Shown one piece after another: positions 17,423 through 25,442 of a stretch of 64,000 nt of DNA (position 1 is the stretch's first letter; every line of letters begins with the position of its first letter). The notes beneath the pieces were generated by a model. It did no database searches. It was given only the letters and a program-made list of their open reading frames with translations, and was not told the DNA's origin. The DNA lies in the NCBI GenBank assembly GCA_965220645.1, contig OZ244836.1, positions 1,612,001 to 1,676,000 of the forward strand, written 5' to 3'. The stretch comes from Aldehydirespirator sp965220645. Its GTDB lineage: Bacteria; Actinomycetota; Acidimicrobiia; Acidimicrobiales; Aldehydirespiratoraceae. The translations under genes were made by a program, and so were the position numbers.

Positions 17423-18151
17423 GTGAACACGGTCGCGCTGGGGGTTGCCTTCGGTGGCGGCCTGGTTGCGGGGCGTCTGGGGGTTCTGGCCGCGGACCGC
17501 TTCGCGCCTGCTCGCACTGCTTCCCGGAGTGTCCCGGTGCAGGAGGTGGTGACGGCTGCATTGTCGACCGCCGTAATGGCTCGCTTCGATGGGGGCTGGA
17601 CCATGATCCCACCGCTCGTGGCCGCGGTGTCGCTGGTGACGCTGTCGGCTGTGGATCTTCGCGCCTACCGGCTGCCCGACGCCATCACGTTTCCCTCTCT
17701 GGGACTCAGCCTGGCTGCCGTCGCGCTGGAGTCCGCAGTCGCCGGCCGCCTCGATGCCATCGTGCTGGCGGTGGCCGCGGCGCTGGGCTATGGCGCGGTG
17801 CTGTGGATCGCCCACCGGTTGCGGCCCAGCGGACTGGGGTTCGGCGATGTGAAGATCGGTCCGCTGCTGGGCGTGCATCTCGGATGGGTTGCCGGCGCGT
17901 TCGGATCGGGCTGGGTCGCGGTGATCGAACTGGTTGCCCAAGCCCTGCTGGTCGGCTGCGTGATCGGCGTGGGAATGGCCCTGGTGCTGGCCTTGCTGCG
18001 CCAGCGGGGCTTTGATCCGCTTCCCCATCCTGGCCATGGCTCAGGCCCCGGTCACGGCGGGCGGCTGCTGGACACAGCCTTGCCGTTCGGACCGGCCCTG
18101 GCTGCGGGCACGATGATCGCGGTGCTCTTTCCGAACACTCTGCTCGGCTGA
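17423..18151 (+). CDS. Prepilin peptidase, A24 family (type IV leader peptidase)
   Basis: 242 residues with about six hydrophobic helices. The first catalytic Asp is in SAVDLRAYRLPDAITFPSL; the second is in the family signature GLGFGDVKIGPLLG. The N-terminal cytoplasmic Cys-rich methylase domain of full-length PilD is absent, so it is of the short actinobacterial kind. It would process type IV pilin-like precursors, but no pilin genes are visible here. GTG at 17423 is the chosen start; the frame is open upstream into aroE. Two dispersed-repeat copies follow it. Confidence 0.75.
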   Translation: MNTVALGVAFGGGLVAGRLGVLAADRFAPARTASRSVPVQEVVTAALSTAVMARFDGGWTMIPPLVAAVSLVTLSAVDLRAYRLPDAITFPSLGLSLAAVALESAVAGRLDAIVLAVAAALGYGAVLWIAHRLRPSGLGFGDVKIGPLLGVHLGWVAGAFGSGWVAVIELVAQALLVGCVIGVGMALVLALLRQRGFDPLPHPGHGSGPGHGGRLLDTALPFGPALAAGTMIAVLFPNTLLG

Positions 18152-18166
18152 GATCCAAGTCCAGGG

Positions 18167-18202
18167 CCTGAGCGGCCCGTGAGCGCAGCGAACAAGAGCG
18201 GG
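18167..18202 (+). repeat. Dispersed repeat, copy 2
   Basis: CCTGAGCGGCCCGTGAGCGC continuing AGCGAACAAGAGCGGG. It lies 44 bases before an identical third copy, in the gap between the prepilin peptidase gene and aroB. Confidence 0.95.
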
Positions 18203-18210
18203 CTTGGGGG

Positions 18211-18246
18211 CCTGAGCGGCCCGTGAGCGCAGCGAACAAGAGCGGG
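18211..18246 (+). repeat. Dispersed repeat, copy 3
   Basis: Identical 36 bases to copy 2. The pair with its 8-base linker looks like a local tandem duplication of the dispersed element. Confidence 0.95.
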
Positions 18247-18272
18247 CAATGAGACGCCTAGCGGTGCGTCGG

Positions 18273-18278
18273 TAGGCT
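18273..18278 (+). promoter_or_regulatory. -10-like hexamer of aroB, leaderless type
   Basis: TAGGCT ends 6 bases before the aroB GTG at 18285, just downstream of the dispersed-repeat pair. Confidence 0.55.
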
Positions 18279-18284
18279 TTCGGG

Positions 18285-19307
18285 GTGCCGCCGCCCGCTT
18301 CTGGTGCCCATGTCGTGACCGTTGCCCTGGGCGACCGCGCCTACGACGTCCATGTGGGCGCTGGAGTTCGAGCCCGGCTCGGCCCAGTGATGCCGGCCGG
18401 GGCGCGCCGAGCTGCGGTCATCACCCAGGCAGACGTCGGTTGGACAGTTGACAGCGGCCTCGACCAGTCGGTGTTCACCGTCGCCGACGGAGAGGAAGCC
18501 AAGACGCTGACTGAGGTCGAGCGGATTTGCCGTGAGTTGTCGCGGGCCGGCCTTACCCGGTCCGATCTGATCGTGGCCGTCGGTGGGGGAGTGGTGACCG
18601 ACCTGGCGGGTTTCGTGGCCGCCGTCTACCTCCGCGGCATTCGCTACGTCTCGGTGGCCACCACGCTGCTGGCCCAGGTGGACGCGGCCATCGGGGGCAA
18701 GACCGGAGTCAACCTGCCCGAGGGAAAGAACCTTGTCGGCGCCTTCTGGCAGCCTGAGGCTGTGCTGTGCGACACCGAGACGCTGGCCACGCTGCCGCCC
18801 CGGGAGCTGCGAAGCGGCCAGGGAGAGCTGGCCAAGTATCACTTCTTGAGCGGCGAGGACCTCGACGCTCTCGACACCGGCGAACGGATTGCAGCGGCCG
18901 TGCGCATCAAGGCTGAGGTGGTGGCGGCCGATGAGCGGGAAGGGGGGCGCCGGGCCATCCTCAACTACGGCCACACCCTGGCCCACGCCATTGAGACGGC
19001 GGGACGCTACGACCTGCGCCACGGCGAAGCGGTGGCTGTCGGTCTCGTGTACGCCGCGGAGGTAGCCATGCGGCTCGGTCGCATCGATTCCGAGCGCGTG
19101 GCTGCCCACCGCCGGGTGGTGTCCGGCTACGGCCTTTCGGACCGGCTGCCGGCGGCACTCGACGACGACGAGCTGCTGGCGCTGTTCGGCCGGGACAAGA
19201 AGGCCGTCGACGGCGTCACGTTCGTGCTCGACTCGGACCGGGGAGTTGAGCCGGTGGCCGGGGTGCCCGAGTCGGTGCTGCGAGAAGCACTGGCGGCCGT
19301 TCGATGA
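18285..19307 (+). CDS. aroB: 3-dehydroquinate synthase
   Basis: 340 residues. NAD-binding GGGVVTDLAGFVAAVYLRGI, then PTTLLAQVDAAIGGKTGVN in slightly varied form (VATTLLAQVDAAIGGKTG), LRSGQGELAKYHFL, and metal-binding His residues in LNYGHTLAHAIE and RHGEAVAVGLVYA. It converts DAHP to 3-dehydroquinate, the second step of the shikimate pathway. The catalytic and metal residues expected for the family are present. The stop overlaps pepP by 4 bases (ATGA). Confidence 0.95.
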   Translation: MPPPASGAHVVTVALGDRAYDVHVGAGVRARLGPVMPAGARRAAVITQADVGWTVDSGLDQSVFTVADGEEAKTLTEVERICRELSRAGLTRSDLIVAVGGGVVTDLAGFVAAVYLRGIRYVSVATTLLAQVDAAIGGKTGVNLPEGKNLVGAFWQPEAVLCDTETLATLPPRELRSGQGELAKYHFLSGEDLDALDTGERIAAAVRIKAEVVAADEREGGRRAILNYGHTLAHAIETAGRYDLRHGEAVAVGLVYAAEVAMRLGRIDSERVAAHRRVVSGYGLSDRLPAALDDDELLALFGRDKKAVDGVTFVLDSDRGVEPVAGVPESVLREALAAVR

Positions 19308-20455
19308 GCGACCCGCCGGCGCAATCGGGGTCCGACCCGGCGAACGATTTGCAGGGCCTGCCGCCGTTGCGGGTGGATGGGCGTCTCGATCGGCTTCGTG
19401 GCTGCCTGGACACCGTGGGCGTCGACGCGGCTGTGATCGTCGAGGCGGCCAATGTGCGGTGGCTCACCGGCTTCACCGGCTCCAACGGGACCGTCGTGGT
19501 GCTCGGCTCCGGAGAGGCGCTGCTCGTCACCGACTCGCGCTACGCCGAGCAGGCGCCTGTGCAGCTCGCCGAGGCCGGCTGCTCGGACGAAGTGGAGGTG
19601 GTCGTGGCCCGCCGCGTGGCCCACGCGGTGGCCGCGCGGCTCGATTCGACGGCCCGGCTCGGCCTGGAGGACAGCGTCGCCTGGGGCGAGCAGATCCGCT
19701 GGAGCGAGGCCGTCGATGCCGAGACGGTGCCGCTCACCGAGGCCGTCGAGGGGCTGCGCGCCGTCAAGGATCCAGCCGAGCTGGCTCGCATGCAGGCCGC
19801 GGCCAGGATCGCGGACGAGGCAATGACCGCCACCGAGCCGATGCTGCGACCCGGAGTGACCGAGGCACTCCTCCAGCAGGCTCTGGACGACGCCATTCGC
19901 GCCGCCGGCGCATCCGGCCCCGCCTACGACACGATCGTGGCATCCGGTCCGAACAGCGCTCTTCCCCATGCCCAGCCGACCGACCGACGGTTGCAGTCCG
20001 GCGATCTGGTGATCGTCGACGTCGGAGCGGAGGTGGAGGGCTATCGCAGCGACATGACCCGCTCGTTCGTCTTGGGTGATCCCGACCAGCGGGTCGAGAC
20101 CATGCTGGAGGTTGTGGGTCGCAGCCAGTCGGCGGGCGTCGAAGCGGTGCGTCCGGGTGTGGCGGCGAGCGAGATCGACGGAGCCTGCCGATCGATCATC
20201 GCAGAGGCCGGCATGGGCGAGGCCTTCGTCCACGGCTCGGGACACGGTGTCGGGTTGGACATCCACGAACTGCCCCGTGTGGTCTCGGGGTCGACTGCGG
20301 TGCTGGAGTCCGGCAATGTGCTGACCGTCGAGCCCGGCGTGTACTTTCCCGGGGTCGGGGGCGCGAGGGTGGAGGATCTGCTGGTCGTCACCGACGACGG
20401 GTGCCGTCCGCTGACGCTCTACCCGAAGGCTCCCGTCGTGCCGCTAGAGGGGTAG
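19304..20455 (+). CDS. pepP: Xaa-Pro aminopeptidase family protein (M24B)
   Basis: 383 residues. N-terminal creatinase-like domain (VRWLTGFTGSNGTVVVLG), then a pita-bread metallopeptidase domain. Likely metal ligands: Asp in VIVDVGAEVEGYRSDMTR (two Asp), His in GSGHGVGLDIHE, Glu in VEPGVY and Glu in ARVEDLLVV. It would cleave N-terminal residues next to proline. A pepP-efp order is common in bacteria. It is coupled to aroB by ATGA. Confidence 0.88.
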   Translation: MSDPPAQSGSDPANDLQGLPPLRVDGRLDRLRGCLDTVGVDAAVIVEAANVRWLTGFTGSNGTVVVLGSGEALLVTDSRYAEQAPVQLAEAGCSDEVEVVVARRVAHAVAARLDSTARLGLEDSVAWGEQIRWSEAVDAETVPLTEAVEGLRAVKDPAELARMQAAARIADEAMTATEPMLRPGVTEALLQQALDDAIRAAGASGPAYDTIVASGPNSALPHAQPTDRRLQSGDLVIVDVGAEVEGYRSDMTRSFVLGDPDQRVETMLEVVGRSQSAGVEAVRPGVAASEIDGACRSIIAEAGMGEAFVHGSGHGVGLDIHELPRVVSGSTAVLESGNVLTVEPGVYFPGVGGARVEDLLVVTDDGCRPLTLYPKAPVVPLEG

Positions 20456-20510
20456 AACAACACGGCGGGTCTTCCCCGGGGGACCGTCACCGACCGACAA
20501 GGAGCTGAAC

Positions 20511-21074
20511 TTGCCCACCATCACGACCAACGACCTGAAGAACGGCATGACCCTCGAACTCGACGGGAACCTGTTCGGCGTCGTGGAGTTCCAGCACGTC
20601 AAGCCGGGCAAGGGCCATGCCTTCGTGCGCACAACCCTCAAGAACGCGCGAACTGGAGCGGTGGTCGACCGCACCTTCCGGGCCGGCGAGAAGGTGGCGC
20701 GAGCCACCATCGACAAGCGCGAGATGCAGCTGCTGTACCGCGAGGGCGACGACGCAGTCTTCATGGACAACGAGTCCTACGACCAGATAACCGTGCCGCC
20801 GCAGGTTCTGGGCGATGCGGCCCGGTTCCTCGTGGAGGGCTCGGTGGCGGTGATGCTGATGCACGGCGCTGAGATAGTCGGCACGGAACTGCCCGCTGCG
20901 GTGGAGCTGGCCATTGCCGAGACCGAGCCGGGCATACAGGGCGACCGGGTGTCGGGTGCCACTAAGCTGGCTGAGCTGGAGACAGGCCTAGTGGTGCAGG
21001 TGCCGCTGTTCGTGTCGCCGGGGGAGCGGGTGAAGGTGGACACGCGCTCCGGCACCTACATCGCTCGGGCCTAA
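20511..21074 (+). CDS. efp: Translation elongation factor P
   Basis: 187 residues from a TTG with a good Shine-Dalgarno (AAGGAG at 20499-20504, 6-base gap). Three OB-type domains: an N-terminal KOW-like domain with the tip Lys34 in KPGKGHAF, a middle domain (REMQLLYREGDDAVFMDNESYDQ), and a C-terminal domain ending VKVDTRSGTYIARA. EF-P rescues ribosomes stalled at polyproline. Lys34 has no visible modification enzyme nearby. Next gene nusB, a standard order. Confidence 0.96.
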   Translation: MPTITTNDLKNGMTLELDGNLFGVVEFQHVKPGKGHAFVRTTLKNARTGAVVDRTFRAGEKVARATIDKREMQLLYREGDDAVFMDNESYDQITVPPQVLGDAARFLVEGSVAVMLMHGAEIVGTELPAAVELAIAETEPGIQGDRVSGATKLAELETGLVVQVPLFVSPGERVKVDTRSGTYIARA

Positions 21075-21089
21075 AGGCGAGTTGCACAG

Positions 21090-21107
21090 ATGTCGCGGGG
21101 CCTCTGA
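21090..21107 (+). other. Possible micro-ORF just before nusB (5 codons)
   Basis: ATG at 21090 opens MSRGL ending with TGA 21105-21107, which abuts the nusB GTG at 21108. A purine-rich AAAGGCGAG lies just upstream. It starts 15 bases after the efp stop, so the entry side is not overlapping; this is the weakest member of the relay set. Confidence 0.2.
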
Positions 21108-21530
21108 GTGGCGTCCGTTCCCGGCTTCGGAGCCCGTCGGGAGGCTCGCGAGGACGCCCTTGCGGTGCTCTACGAGGCCGAGATCGCAGGCGGTTCGGCC
21201 TTTGAGGCGCTGGCTCGCCGAGCCGTGCCCCCGTCGGACTATGCCATGGAGTTGGCCCTGGGCGTGGATGCCGACCGCGACGGCGTGGACGACTTCCTGC
21301 GCCGGCACCTGGTCGGATGGCGCCTTGAGCGCCTGGCAGTGGTTGACCGCACGCTGGCCCGGATCGCAGCGTGGGAACTGGTGCACCGGGACGACGTGCC
21401 GACGGGCGTCGTGCTGTCCGAGGCGGTGGCGCTGGCTGCGCAGTACTGCAGCGCCGAGTCTCCCCGCTTCCTCAACGGGGTGCTGCGCGCGGTGGCCGAC
21501 GAAGTGCGCGGCCGAGATACGCCTGCGTGA
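21108..21530 (+). CDS. nusB: Transcription antitermination factor NusB
   Basis: 140 residues of mostly helical sequence with the NusB pattern: N-terminal RREAREDALAVLYEAE, middle VDRTLARIAAWEL, and C-terminal VLSEAVALAAQYCSAESPRFLNGVLRAVA. NusB with NusE (S10) promotes antitermination of rRNA transcription. The efp-nusB order supports the call. GTG start; stop overlaps the following GNAT gene by GTGA. Confidence 0.93.
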   Translation: MASVPGFGARREAREDALAVLYEAEIAGGSAFEALARRAVPPSDYAMELALGVDADRDGVDDFLRRHLVGWRLERLAVVDRTLARIAAWELVHRDDVPTGVVLSEAVALAAQYCSAESPRFLNGVLRAVADEVRGRDTPA

Positions 21531-22135
21531 CCGGCAAGGCGTTGCCACCGGTTCCGGCGACCGGGATGACCCTGCCGGTTCCTCACCTTGCCGGTCCCAC
21601 AATCCTGCTGCGGCCGTGGCGAGTCACCGATGCTCCGGCTCTGCTGGCCGCGTGGCACGACCCGGAGATCCGGGACCGGTTGAGGGTTCCCGAGCCCGTG
21701 GATGAGGCGCTCGCGGTCCGTTGGATATCCCAGCGCGAGCTGGCCTGGGCCGATGGGCGCTCGGTGGATCTGGCCGTGACCGATCCGCCGTCGGGAACGG
21801 TGATCGGCGAGGTCGGATTGAGCGGACTTGACCCGGTGCGGCGGGCCGCGCTGGTCGGCTGGTGGATCGCCGAGAGTTGGCGCGGCCAGGGTCGAGCCAC
21901 CGAGGCGGTCCGGCTGGTGGTGGACTGGGCGCTGTCGGAGGGGCCGCTGGAGGCGGTGATGGCCGAGATCGGCGCGGACAACCCGGCATCGCTGGCCGTG
22001 GCCCGCCATGCAGGTCTGCGCAGAGTCGACGCGCCGCATCGGGAGTCGGGCGGGTCCGATGTCCCGGCTGTGCTGGTCTTCGCTCGCACACGCTCCTGTT
22101 CGCCGCCGTCCGGGGAGCCCGGCATCAGCGTCTAG
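21527..22135 (+). CDS. GNAT family N-acetyltransferase
   Basis: 202 residues from GTG in the GTGA overlap with nusB; an ATG at codon 14 (21566) is an alternative. RimJ/RimL-like layout: ILLRPWRVTDAPALLAAWHDPEIRDRL, then GWWIAESWRGQGRATEAVRLVVDWAL, where the GQGRA segment is the acetyl-CoA loop, and AEIGADNPASLAVARHAGLRR. The substrate is not predictable. Ribosomal protein N-acetylation or a small-molecule target are both possible. Confidence 0.75.
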   Translation: MTGKALPPVPATGMTLPVPHLAGPTILLRPWRVTDAPALLAAWHDPEIRDRLRVPEPVDEALAVRWISQRELAWADGRSVDLAVTDPPSGTVIGEVGLSGLDPVRRAALVGWWIAESWRGQGRATEAVRLVVDWALSEGPLEAVMAEIGADNPASLAVARHAGLRRVDAPHRESGGSDVPAVLVFARTRSCSPPSGEPGISV

Positions 22136-22141
22136 CCTCAC

Positions 22142-22681
22142 CTAGCCGCCGCCCAGGATGTCCTCCAGCGGGATGACCGGCAGGTCGAAGACGTCGTAGT
22201 CGGTGTCGACGCGAGGCTCGGCGGTGCGGGCGAAGCTGCGGTAGTTCCGCCGGGCGAACCACCAGCGGCCGTCGTCGCCCTGCTCAAGACGGTCGTGGTA
22301 GACGCCGTAGGCGTCGGTCCGGTGGCCGTCGGAGACGTTCTGGCGAACCTCCTGCATGTACACCCGGGCCGCGGCGACGCCGCGGCTGGTGTCGATGTGA
22401 TACACCGAGTTGAGCAGGACGAACTCGAAGAGCGAGAAGCGCTCGATCTGCCGATCTATGAACTCGCCGTACTCGGTCGGGCCGGTGAACTCGAATGTCT
22501 TGTGGCGCACGTCCACCACGATCGGGCAGTCGACCCGCACGAAGTCGGCCAGCTCGCCCCATGCTCGTCGGGTGACCACATCGGCATAACGGCTCTGCAA
22601 GCGCTGCAACTCGACGTACGCCAGAGCCTCGGCCAGGTCGGGATCGGGGGGTGTGTCTTGGCTGGGCGGCGGTGGTGTCAT
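22142..22681 (-). CDS. SnoaL-like (NTF2-fold) protein
   Basis: 179 residues on the - strand. The ATG at 22681 has AGGAG upstream at proper distance; the frame is open for 28 more codons upstream without such a site. The sequence LQSRYADVVTRRAWGELADFVRVDCPIVVDV followed by VYHIDTSRGVAAARVYMQEVR and WWFARRNYRSFART fits SnoaL-like polyketide-cyclase or dehydratase relatives. The actual reaction is unknown. It converges on the GNAT gene with 6 bases between stops. Confidence 0.65.
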   Translation of the reverse strand: MTPPPPSQDTPPDPDLAEALAYVELQRLQSRYADVVTRRAWGELADFVRVDCPIVVDVRHKTFEFTGPTEYGEFIDRQIERFSLFEFVLLNSVYHIDTSRGVAAARVYMQEVRQNVSDGHRTDAYGVYHDRLEQGDDGRWWFARRNYRSFARTAEPRVDTDYDVFDLPVIPLEDILGGG

Positions 22682-22865
22682 CAGCACTCCTGGTGTGAGC
22701 GGGGAATGAGGGCAAGCAGTTCGTCCAGCCGGTTGATGAGACGGTGCGCTCCCGCGCCCCTGCAACTCCTCGTCAGTGTGGTATCCGCCTGTATAGCGGA
22801 CTGTGCGAACTCGCGGAGGCCCGGCTCACCTACCGAGCGCGCCGATTGGCACGCTGACTGATTGC

Positions 22866-22871
22866 TAGCGT
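22866..22871 (+). promoter_or_regulatory. -10-like hexamer before the secreted Cys-Ser-Cys protein
   Basis: TAGCGT ends 8 bases before the ATG at 22880. This spacing helps to choose 22880 over the upstream TTG at 22862. Confidence 0.4.
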
Positions 22872-22879
22872 CGGATCCG

Positions 22880-23503
22880 ATGCTCAGGTTGCGCCTGCTC
22901 CGATGGTTGGTGTCGGCGGCAGTGCTCACTGCTGGGACGATGGTTGCCAATGCGGGCACCGCTCATGCCTGTAGCTGCATTCTTCAGGAGCTGCCGGAGT
23001 ACGCCGATGGGGTCTCGGTCGCATTCGTCGGACACCAGTTGGAGCTGGTCGTGCAGGACTATGTCGGGGACAATGGAGCCGCGCTGCTGTTCCGTGTGGA
23101 CCGGGTGTACAAGGGGGAGGCCGGACCGCTGATCGAAGTGCGAACGCATGCCCAGGGTTCTGCTTGTGGAATCGATGTCGGCGATCAGGGCACGGTCGGC
23201 GTTGTCGCCAGCCAGTGGCGCGGCGACCTCTCCGTCAATCTGTGCGGCTCGATTGTCGCGATGGATGAGCTCGAGGAGGTCTTCGGCGAGGGTTATCCGC
23301 CTGACGAGTCGATCCGGCTGCCGGTCTCGCCCGACCCCGAAGAGCATGCCTTCTATACGGGCCAGCCGCCCGACGATGGCCTCGTGGCGCCATCGCAGCC
23401 CGATTGGTCAGCCCGCGATCGGAGCCTGCTAGCGGCCCTGATCGTCGCGGGCGCCGTGTTGCTTGCGTTCGCCAGTGCAGTGGTATGGCGCCGCCGCCGA
23501 TAG
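22880..23503 (+). CDS. Secreted, C-terminally anchored protein with TIMP/NTR-like CSC start
   Basis: 207 residues. A signal peptide (LRLLRWLVSAAVLTAGTMVANAG, cleavage likely after AHA) leads to mature CSC, followed by VAFVGHQLEL, FRVDRVYKGEAG and ACGIDVGDQGTVGVVA with a further Cys in VNLCGS. This CSC...VYKG...CG layout resembles the tissue-inhibitor-of-metalloprotease/netrin-like fold found in some bacterial surface proteins. A C-terminal helix (LLAALIVAGAVLLAFASAVVW) plus RRRR would hold it in the membrane. Function unknown; the family call is from pattern memory. Confidence 0.55.
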   Translation: MLRLRLLRWLVSAAVLTAGTMVANAGTAHACSCILQELPEYADGVSVAFVGHQLELVVQDYVGDNGAALLFRVDRVYKGEAGPLIEVRTHAQGSACGIDVGDQGTVGVVASQWRGDLSVNLCGSIVAMDELEEVFGEGYPPDESIRLPVSPDPEEHAFYTGQPPDDGLVAPSQPDWSARDRSLLAALIVAGAVLLAFASAVVWRRRR

Positions 23504-23811
23504 TAACGACGGGCTTGCCGGTGTCGTCGTTCACATGGGCGATAACGCGAGATCGGGCTGGTCAGCCCTAGGACCCTGGGCCCCCAGATCGCTTGCCATC
23601 GTCGCCGCCATCGTCTCAACGCTCTGGGCAGCGAGGCACTCGCGGCAGCTGTCCATCTCGGAGCGGACGTGTTCCTGTCGGTGCCGTCGCCGCGCCTCGA
23701 AGGCGCCCTGCGGGCCGAAGGATTCCACGTCGAAGTGGTCCGCTAGCGCGTCAAACCGCCACGTCAGGCCCACAGTCTCAGCCATGCGCGCGTATCGCCC
23801 GAGCCGGTGAT

Positions 23812-23817
23812 ACCGTC
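23812..23817 (+). promoter_or_regulatory. -10-like hexamer of the pyr operon
   Basis: TACCGT lies 17 bases before the PyrR-binding loop. Transcription starting about 7 bases downstream would give a leader of about 43 bases containing the loop and the ribosome site. Confidence 0.4.
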
Positions 23818-23834
23818 GCCGCCCGACCGTGAAA

Positions 23835-23852
23835 CGGGTCCGGTGAGGCCCG
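23835..23852 (+). promoter_or_regulatory. PyrR-binding loop in the pyrR leader
   Basis: CGGGTCCGGTGAGGCCCG forms a short stem (CGGG/CCCG) around TCCGGTGAGG. It matches the known PyrR-binding consensus (RUCCNGNGAGGY) at all core positions. The strong ribosome site GGGGAGGAAAGA follows within 5 bases, so PyrR binding when UMP is plentiful could block translation, as described for mycobacterial PyrR, rather than cause termination. Confidence 0.7.
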
Positions 23853-23867
23853 AACGGGGAGGAAAGA

Positions 23868-24434
23868 ATGGCCGAACGAGAACGCCGCTTCACGGTGCCC
23901 CACACCAGCGGCACATTCCGGTCGCGCAGCCAGGTGATGAGCGCCGACGACGTGGACCGTGCCATCCGCCGCATGACCCACGAGGTGATCGAGCGCAACC
24001 ACGGAACCGAGGGCCTCGTGGTGATCGGCCTCCAGACCGGCGGCGTTCACATCGCGAACCGCATCGCCGACACCCTCGCCGAGATCGAGGGCTCCGCGGT
24101 GCCGGTCGGCTCGCTCGACGTGGCCCTGCACCGCGACGACATCGGCCTGCGACCCGTGCTGCCCCAGGCCGAGACCCGCATCCCGGTCAACCTCGACCAG
24201 CGGATGGTGGTGCTCGTCGACGACGTGCTGTTCACCGGCCGAACCGTGCGGGCCGCGCTCGACGCCCTGCACACCTGGGGCCGACCCAGTGCGGTGCAAC
24301 TGGCGGTGATGGTGGACCGCGGCCACCGGGAGCTTCCCATACGCCCCGACTACGTCGGCAAGAACCTCCCGACCAGCCGCGACGAGATGGTGGACGTGCA
24401 ATCCGACGGCGTTCACATAGGGGAGCTGGTGTGA
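23868..24434 (+). CDS. pyrR: Pyrimidine operon regulator / uracil phosphoribosyltransferase PyrR
   Basis: 188 residues. The PRPP-binding signature is VVLVDDVLFTGRTVRAALDAL; GLQTGGVHIANRIADTLAEIEG and PIRPDYVGKNLPTSRDEMVDV are also typical. PyrR binds pyr mRNA when UMP is high and can have weak uracil phosphoribosyltransferase activity. ATG at 23868 with the ribosome site GGGGAGGAAAGA. The last codons (HIGELV, TGA) recur in degenerate form in two micro-ORFs leading to pyrB. Confidence 0.95.
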   Translation: MAERERRFTVPHTSGTFRSRSQVMSADDVDRAIRRMTHEVIERNHGTEGLVVIGLQTGGVHIANRIADTLAEIEGSAVPVGSLDVALHRDDIGLRPVLPQAETRIPVNLDQRMVVLVDDVLFTGRTVRAALDALHTWGRPSAVQLAVMVDRGHRELPIRPDYVGKNLPTSRDEMVDVQSDGVHIGELV

Positions 24435-24482
24435 TGGACATAGGAGAGCCTCTGTGATGCACGAGACGGAGCTGGTGTGATG
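24414..24482 (+). repeat. Three 23-bp junction units forming two coupled micro-ORFs (pyrR/pyrB)
   Basis: Units end in TGATG at 24432, 24455 and 24478, exactly 23 bases apart. Between the pyrR TGA and the pyrB ATG are two ORFs, MDIGEPL (24434-24457) and MHETELV (24457-24480). Each shares one base with the frames before and after. Both are diverged copies of the pyrR C-terminus (HIGELV). GGAGCTGGTGTGATG occurs identically at 24422-24436 and 24468-24482, so each unit carries its own ribosome site. Confidence 0.9.
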
Positions 24483-25442
24483 CCGACTGCTTCGCAACGT
24501 CGCCACCTACTGTCGATCGCGGACCTGGACCGGGTTGACCTCGAGCGAATCCTCGACCTCACGGACTCGTTCGCCGAGGTGAGCCAGCGCCGCATACCCA
24601 GAGTGCCGGCCCTGAGAGGCAAGACCGTGGTGTGGCTGTTCTACGAGGACAGCACCCGCACCCGGCTGTCGTTCGAGGCGGCCGCCAAGCAGCTCTCGGC
24701 CGACACCGTGAACTTCTCCGTCGGGTCGTCATCGGTGAACAAGGGTGAGTCGGTACGGGACACCGTGCAGACGATCGAGGCGATGGGCATTGACGCAATC
24801 GTGGTGCGTCACTCGTGCGCGGGTGTTCCGCACCGGGTGGCCGAATGGGTCGACGCCTCGGTCATCAACGCCGGTGACGGCCGTCACGAGCATCCCACGC
24901 AGGCCCTCCTCGACCTCTACACCGCCCGCACGCACCTGGGGGGCCTCGACGGCGCCCGCGTGGCCATCGTGGGCGACATCCGCCACTCGCGCGTCGCCCG
25001 CTCCGATGTGCTCGCGTTCACGACCATGGGCGCGGAGGTCACCCTGGTCGCGCCCCGGCCCCTGCTGCCGTCCAGCCTGGAAGGCTGGCCCGTTGCGGTC
25101 ACCCACGACCTCGACGCGGTCCTGGGCGACATGGACATCTGCTACCTGCTGCGGATGCAGCTCGAACGCGAGGCGGGCGCGTCGGTGCCGTCGCTGCGCG
25201 AGTTCCGAGCCGAGTACGGCCTGGACGCGGCCCGGGCCGACCGGCTCAAGAAGGGTGCGTTGATCATGCATCCGGGCCCCATGAACCGCGGCGTGGAGAT
25301 CGACGGGGACGTGGCCGACCGGCCCAATGCGGTGATCACCGAGCAGGTCGCCAACGGCGTGGCCGTGCGCATGGCGGTGCTGTTCCTGCTGCTTGGATCG
25401 GGATTGGACCTCGCTCAGGGCGAAAGGATGATGGCGGCGTGA
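24480..25442 (+). CDS. pyrB: Aspartate carbamoyltransferase catalytic subunit
   Basis: 320 residues from ATG 24480, with GGAG at 24468-24471. Carbamoyl-phosphate binding STRTRLSFEAAAKQL, then HPTQALLDLYTAR, and the C-terminal MHPGPMNRGVEI. It condenses carbamoyl phosphate with aspartate, the first committed step of pyrimidine synthesis. A GTG one codon earlier is less likely because it disrupts the TGATG junction. There is no pyrI in the cluster, so regulation by a separate regulatory chain is not expected. The stop (TGATG) opens a 20-codon ORF. Confidence 0.96.
   Translation: MPTASQRRHLLSIADLDRVDLERILDLTDSFAEVSQRRIPRVPALRGKTVVWLFYEDSTRTRLSFEAAAKQLSADTVNFSVGSSSVNKGESVRDTVQTIEAMGIDAIVVRHSCAGVPHRVAEWVDASVINAGDGRHEHPTQALLDLYTARTHLGGLDGARVAIVGDIRHSRVARSDVLAFTTMGAEVTLVAPRPLLPSSLEGWPVAVTHDLDAVLGDMDICYLLRMQLEREAGASVPSLREFRAEYGLDAARADRLKKGALIMHPGPMNRGVEIDGDVADRPNAVITEQVANGVAVRMAVLFLLLGSGLDLAQGERMMAA

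Larger units (their letters stand above)
23504..23867 (+). other. 364-base gap upstream of pyrR with a possible gene remnant
   Basis: No intact gene is seen. A frame without a start codon, about 23612-23746, reads LNALGSEALAAAVHLGADVF then LSVPSPRLEGALRAEGFHVEVVR and a stop. It resembles the C-terminal end of PIN-domain (VapC-like) toxins, so it may be a decayed toxin gene. The last 60 bases hold the pyrR promoter and leader. Confidence 0.3.

Noticed and set aside
23531..23998. - strand frame across the pyrR leader
   Set aside because: It overlaps the pyrR start and leader and shows no domain.
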